Below are positions 5,329 to 5,694 of a stretch of 5,694 bases of DNA, piece after piece (position 1 is the first letter of the stretch; each line of letters begins with the position of its first letter). Source of the stretch: Crenotrichaceae bacterium (GTDB lineage: Bacteria > Pseudomonadota > Gammaproteobacteria > Methylococcales > DRLZ01). The notes beneath the pieces are model-generated. The model worked only from the letters and a program-made list of their open reading frames with translations. It was not told the origin of the DNA and searched no databases. Made by a program: the position numbers and the translations under genes. Location: the NCBI GenBank assembly GCA_011322755.1, contig DRLZ01000157.1:1-5694 (forward strand), written 5' to 3'.

Positions 5329-5694
5329 ATGAAAATACCGCTTCAAGTTACTTCTCGTAATATTTCTTTATCGAAAGCCGCAGGCGATGTTATTCGCGCT
5401 AAAGCGGCCAAGCTCGAAACTTTCTACGATAAAATTATGGGTTGCAGGGTTTTGGTAGAAAAGCCGCATCGTCATCACCAGCATGGGGTGCTGCATAATG
5501 TGCGCATTGATATGACTGTGCCTGGTGCGGAGCTTGTAGTCAAACGAGAGTCGCATGAAGATTTACAAATTGCAATCAGGGATGCATTTGATGCGGCACG
5601 TAGGCAATTACAGTCCTATGTGAATAAACAACGCCAGAATAGAAAAATACCTGCGGATTTTCCTGTAGGTGAAAATGTTATAATTGCAAATTCT
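5329..5694 (+). CDS. RaiA/HPF-family ribosome hibernation protein (3' end outside window)
   Basis: RaiA/HPF proteins bind the 30S decoding channel and inactivate ribosomes under stress. The frame is open from ATG 5329 to the window edge, giving 122 residues without a stop. It opens MKIPLQVTSRNISLS, then KAAKLETFYDKIMGCRVLVEKPHRHH without interruption at 25-50, VRIDMTVPGAELVV (58-71) and DLQIAIRDAFDAARRQL (78-94). These features fit the proteobacterial subfamily of 170-190 residues in which a RaiA domain precedes a cold-shock/S1-like domain. The RaiA domain ends near residue 100. The visible remainder (IPADFPVGENVIIANS, 107-122) may be the start of the second domain, but it is too short and divergent to confirm. 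It is separated from alr by a terminator and has its own strong ribosome-binding site and an FNR/Anr box, which suggests induction at low oxygen. No gene symbol is given because the naming in this subfamily is unsettled. Confidence 0.9.
   Translation, partial: MKIPLQVTSRNISLSKAAGDVIRAKAAKLETFYDKIMGCRVLVEKPHRHHQHGVLHNVRIDMTVPGAELVVKRESHEDLQIAIRDAFDAARRQLQSYVNKQRQNRKIPADFPVGENVIIANS

Noticed and set aside
5368..5556. 62-residue minus-strand frame in the hibernation-factor gene
   Set aside because: The plus-strand RaiA/HPF match is clear, so this is a shadow.

Overview
The window looks like chromosomal DNA from a free-living gammaproteobacterium of the broad Pseudomonas/Oceanospirillales/Cellvibrio type. 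The gene order rpsF - rpsR - DUF2232-like membrane protein - rplI - dnaB - alr matches what I recall of the Pseudomonas locus (the PA4935 to PA4930 region). It lacks the priB gene that Enterobacterales carry between rpsF and rpsR. The DNA is moderately AT-rich, so it is probably not Pseudomonas itself; I cannot name the genus. I see no mobile element, CRISPR array, tRNA or rRNA.

Layout. Positions 1-220 hold no gene. They contain a candidate sigma70 promoter with a GC-rich discriminator, a short hairpin at the predicted 5' end of the transcript, and a structured leader in which a CCG bulge sits beside the rpsF Shine-Dalgarno. This leader fits the known S6:S18 autoregulatory RNA. Next come rpsF (S6, GTG start), rpsR (S18), a polytopic membrane protein and rplI (L9). 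A 101-base gap with a long hairpin and a possible embedded promoter leads to dnaB (replicative helicase). dnaB overlaps alr (alanine racemase) by four bases. A rho-independent terminator closes this unit at about 4968-5003.

The stretch from 5004 to 5328 has no convincing gene, only a weak small reading frame. It contains a perfect FNR/Anr box (5258-5271), a plausible -10 element and a strong Shine-Dalgarno. These lead into the start of a RaiA/HPF-family ribosome-hibernation protein that runs off the window's right end.

Functionally the main unit couples three ribosomal proteins, the replication-fork helicase and a cell-wall precursor enzyme, so it links translation, replication and wall growth. 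The right end appears to be a separate unit in which ribosome hibernation is tied to oxygen limitation. No wholly new system is evident. The best leads are the FNR/Anr box before the hibernation factor, the bistable rpsF leader, the hairpin and promoter before dnaB, the regularly spaced GATC cluster at the start of dnaB, and the uncharacterised membrane protein kept among ribosomal protein genes.
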